Under the pieces are notes generated by a model. That model worked only from the letters and a program-made list of their open reading frames with translations. It was not told where the DNA came from and did no database searches. Both the position numbers and the translations under genes were made by a program. Positions 61,169 to 64,000 of a stretch of DNA of 64,000 nucleotides are shown here, in pieces. The stretch's first letter is position 1. Each line of letters opens with the position of its first letter. Source of the DNA: Ligustrum vulgare (lineage: Eukaryota > Streptophyta > Magnoliopsida > Lamiales > Oleaceae); the NCBI GenBank assembly GCA_963555705.1, contig OY743190.1, positions 37,988,929-38,052,928 of the forward strand, read 5' to 3'.

Positions 61169-61176
61169 CTTGCTCC

Positions 61177-64000
61177 TTTGGTATACTTTTTGTAAGTTGA
61201 TCAGCAATATTCTCCTTTGATTTCACATAATCAATGGAAATAATGCCACTTGTGAGCATATGTTTTATAGTGTTATGTTGACGCCTTATATGCCTTGACT
61301 TGCCATTATACATATGATTTTTCGCTCTACCAATAGCTGCCATGCAATCACAATGCACACATATGGCTGTCATAGGTTGAGGCCATAATGGAATATCTTC
61401 TAAGAAATTTTTAAGCCAATCCGCTTCTTCGGCGGTCTTATAAGGCTATAAATTCTGATTCCATTGTACGTGCTATACACGTTTGCTTTTGTGATTTCCA
61501 TGATACTGCAGCCCCTCCAAGTGTAAAAACATAACCACTTGTAGCTTTTTCCGTATCATTTGAAATCCAATTTGCATCACTATATCTTTCCAAAACTGGA
61601 GGATATTTTGTATAATACAATCCATAGTTCATTGTATATCTTAAATATCTCAATACTCTAATTAAAGCTTCCCAATGAGTCTTTGATGGATTGCTTGTAT
61701 ATCTTGCTAATATGTTCACAGAATAAGCGATATCTGGTCTAGTACAATTTGTAATTTACTGTAGTGTACCGATGATTCGAGCGTATTCTAGTTGAGATAC
61801 ACTATCTCCAATATTTTTCTTCAAGAAACTTTTAGGATCAAATGGAGTACTAGACGGTTTTCTATCAAAGTGTCCAAACTTTTTAAGTATTGTTTCCAAG
61901 TAATGTGATTGGCTCAGTACATATCCATCATTACTTCTTTGAATTCAAATTCCTAAGATAACATCTGCTTTTCCCATGTCTTTCATATCAAATGTCGAAT
62001 TCAATATCCTTTTTGTGGAGTTTATGACATCTAAGTTTGGTCCTATGATGAGCATATCATCTACATATAAACATACAATTACATAAGAACCATTGTCAAA
62101 CTTTTTGATGTAAATACATTTATCACATTCATTGATCCGAAATCCATGTGATATCATTGTATTATCGAATTTTTCATGTCATTGCTTAGGTGCCTGTTTA
62201 AGTCCATATATGGACTTTACAAGTTTACACACTTTCTTTTCTTTCCCTTTTACCACAAACCCTTCAGGTTGTTCCATATAAATTTCTTCATCTAACTCAC
62301 CATTAAGGAATGAGGTTTTTACATCCATCTGGTGTATAACCAAATTGTAAATAGCTGCAATAGCAATTAGCATTCTTATAGTTGTGATCCCAGTTACTGG
62401 TGAGTATGTATCAAAGAAATCTAGTCCTTGTTTTTGACGATAGCCTTTTGCTACCGATCGAGCTTTATATTTATCAATAGTACCATCCGCCTTCAATTTC
62501 TTTTTGAAAATCCATTTATAACCAATTGGTTTACATCCCGGTAGTAAGTCTACTAACTCCCACGTATTATTTTGTAAAATGGATTCAACTTCATTATTTA
62601 TTACTTCTTCCCAATAAATCGATTCAGATGAAGTTATAGGCTCTTTATATGTTTGTGGCTCAGCTTCAGTAAGAAAGGTATAGTAATCAGGTCCAAAATC
62701 TTTTGCAACTTTGATTCTTTTTCCCCTTCTAGGTTCTATTTCTTCCCTTTCGACAAATGATGTGTCTCTATTTGTCTCGAAGTCATTTTCTTGAACAACA
62801 AATGATGGAACATCCTCAATTTCATGACTCAAATCATGTATCTTTCTTTAATTTTGATCGATAATTTCTTTATATGGGAAAATATGCTTGAAACATTCAG
62901 CCTCATTAGACTCAATAATGGTATTTGCTTGAATTTCTGAAATTCCAGATTTAATAACTAGGAATCGATAATCTGCACTATTATTGGCATATCCAATAAC
63001 TACACAATCAATAGTTTTAGGACCAAGTTTTACTCTCTTAGGTAAAGGAACTTGGACCTTTTCTAAACAACCCCACACTTTTATGATTTTGTAACTTGGT
63101 AGCTTTTTGTTCCATTTTTCATATGGAGGTTGATCACTTTTCTTTGGTGGGATTTGATTTAAGATAGTATTTGCAATTAGTATAGCTTCACCCCACATAT
63201 TAGGTGGTAAACCAGAACTATTAAGCATGGAATTCACCATGTTTTTCAATGTTCTATTTTTATGTTCAGCCACCCCATTTTGTTGAGGAGTGTAGGGAGT
63301 TGTTGTTTGATGTACTATTCCATGAGAAGTACAAAATTCTGCAAAAGCATTCGATTCATATTCTCCTCCTCTATCCGAACGCAGTATTTTGATCTTCTTT
63401 TCTAACTGATTTTCCACTTCTGCTTTATATGTCTTAAACACATTCAAAGCTTCATCTTTAGTGTGTAGCAAATATATGTAACAGTATCTGCTACTATCAT
63501 CTATGAAAGAAATATAATAATTCTTTCCTCCACGACTTGGCGTTGATTTTAAATCACCCAAATCTGTATGAATTAATCCCAATAATTCGTTTGATTTATT
63601 AACAACAGATTTATATGACTTTCTAGCAAACTTTGATTCAATACATGTTTCACATTTGTGCATGTTATCCATTGTACAACTAGGCAATAAATCTAGATTA
63701 ACCATTCTATGTAAAGATTAAAATTAACATGACCTAATCTAGCATGCCATAATGTAGAAGATTCAATCAAGCAGATGGAAGCCTTATTTATATTATTAAT
63801 AACATCATTCTCAAGTACATTGAGCTTAAAGAGCCCTTCAGCCAAGTAGCCCTTTCCTACAAAAGTTTCCCCTTTAGTAAGAACAAACTTGTCAGATTCA
63901 AATACAAGTTTGAACCCTTTCTTACTTAGCACAGGACCAGATACAAGATTTTTAGTAATAGTAGGAACATGTAGCACATCCATAAGAGTAAGTTCTTTTC
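61177..64000 (-). pseudogene. Copia-3 pol remnant (integrase, RT, RNase H)
   Basis: Readable in pieces on the minus strand: RNase H C-terminus (61177-61373) and core (61438-61719, YSDANW in place of the usual CDADW); RT with YVDDM (61945-62157) and with DVKTSFLNGELDEEIYM (62179-62832); integrase core with HTD, SDRGGEY and an AEHKNRT glutamate (62848-63705); integrase zinc region with HARLGH (63693-63983). Stops or frameshifts separate the pieces. Protease and gag lie beyond the window. It is a different family from Copia-1. Confidence 0.88.

Larger units (their letters stand above)
36265..64000 (-). mobile_element. Copia-3, Ty1/copia element split by the tandem array, runs off the window
   Basis: The left (3') LTR is 36265-37047, followed by a polypurine tract. 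The 3' UTR is split between 37048-37472 and 60407-60608. A hAT MITE (60609-61168) then interrupts RNase H, and pol continues to the window end. gag and the 5' LTR are outside. Excluding insertions, about 4.3 kb of it is visible. Pol is frameshifted in several places. Confidence 0.85.

Overview
This is a transposon-rich plant nuclear window, probably from a eudicot. Signs of this are GT-AG introns, an AT-rich background, Ty1/copia and Ty3/gypsy retrotransposons with a plant-type initiator-Met tRNA primer site, Helitron, Mutator-like and hAT ends, and plant gene families. I cannot name the species. Only two loci look like host genes: a small zinc-finger gene of the CDCA7/4CXXC-R1 type (4207-4970) and a five-exon HhH-GPD DNA glycosylase-like gene (11687-13404). 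Host-derived fragments also occur: an OSTC-type oligosaccharyltransferase subunit piece carried in a Mutator-like element (2184-2867), a duplicated piece of glycosylase exon 1 (about 13770-13836), and one PP2C-like exon cut by a retrotransposon (14482-14545).

Layout. 1-2064: two related Helitron 3' ends. 2184-2867: Pack-MULE-like element. 2941-4020: interleaved foldback/MITE units. 4207-4970: zinc-finger gene. 5344-11082: young Ty1/copia element on the minus strand (Copia-1; target-site duplication GTATG). 11687-13404: glycosylase. 14546-18958: decayed minus-strand relative of Copia-1 (Copia-2). 18959-20773: plus-strand copy of the same family, only 5' LTR and gag start (Copia-C), with a solo LTR inside its LTR (19301-20326, duplication TAACC). 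20774-31980: fragment of a Tat-like Ty3/gypsy element with an antisense extra gene. Its integrase is split by a solo LTR (21291-27452, GAGGG) that is itself split by another solo LTR (21319-24657, CATAA). 32592-33380: MITE and LTR remnants. 33381-36188: solo LTR (GTTTG). 36265-64000 and beyond: a third Ty1/copia element (Copia-3), minus strand, running off the window.

Inside the 3' part of Copia-3 lies the main object of the window, 37473-60406. It is a tandem array with the structure LTR-internal-LTR-internal-LTR-internal-LTR, made of four about 2.61 kb LTRs and three about 4.16 kb internal regions. The whole array is bounded by a single 5-bp duplication, CTTAA. Each internal region keeps a tRNA-iMet primer site, a polypurine tract and only remnants of a chromovirus integrase C-terminus/chromodomain. 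Solo LTRs of relatives of the same family (21319-24657, 33381-36188) are the deletion counterpart of this duplication, so the window records both outcomes of unequal LTR-LTR recombination.

Most reading frames in 18-64 kb are decayed retrotransposon or LTR sequence, not genes. Boundaries marked by target-site duplications are firm. Family names rest on motif recognition by eye, without database searches.
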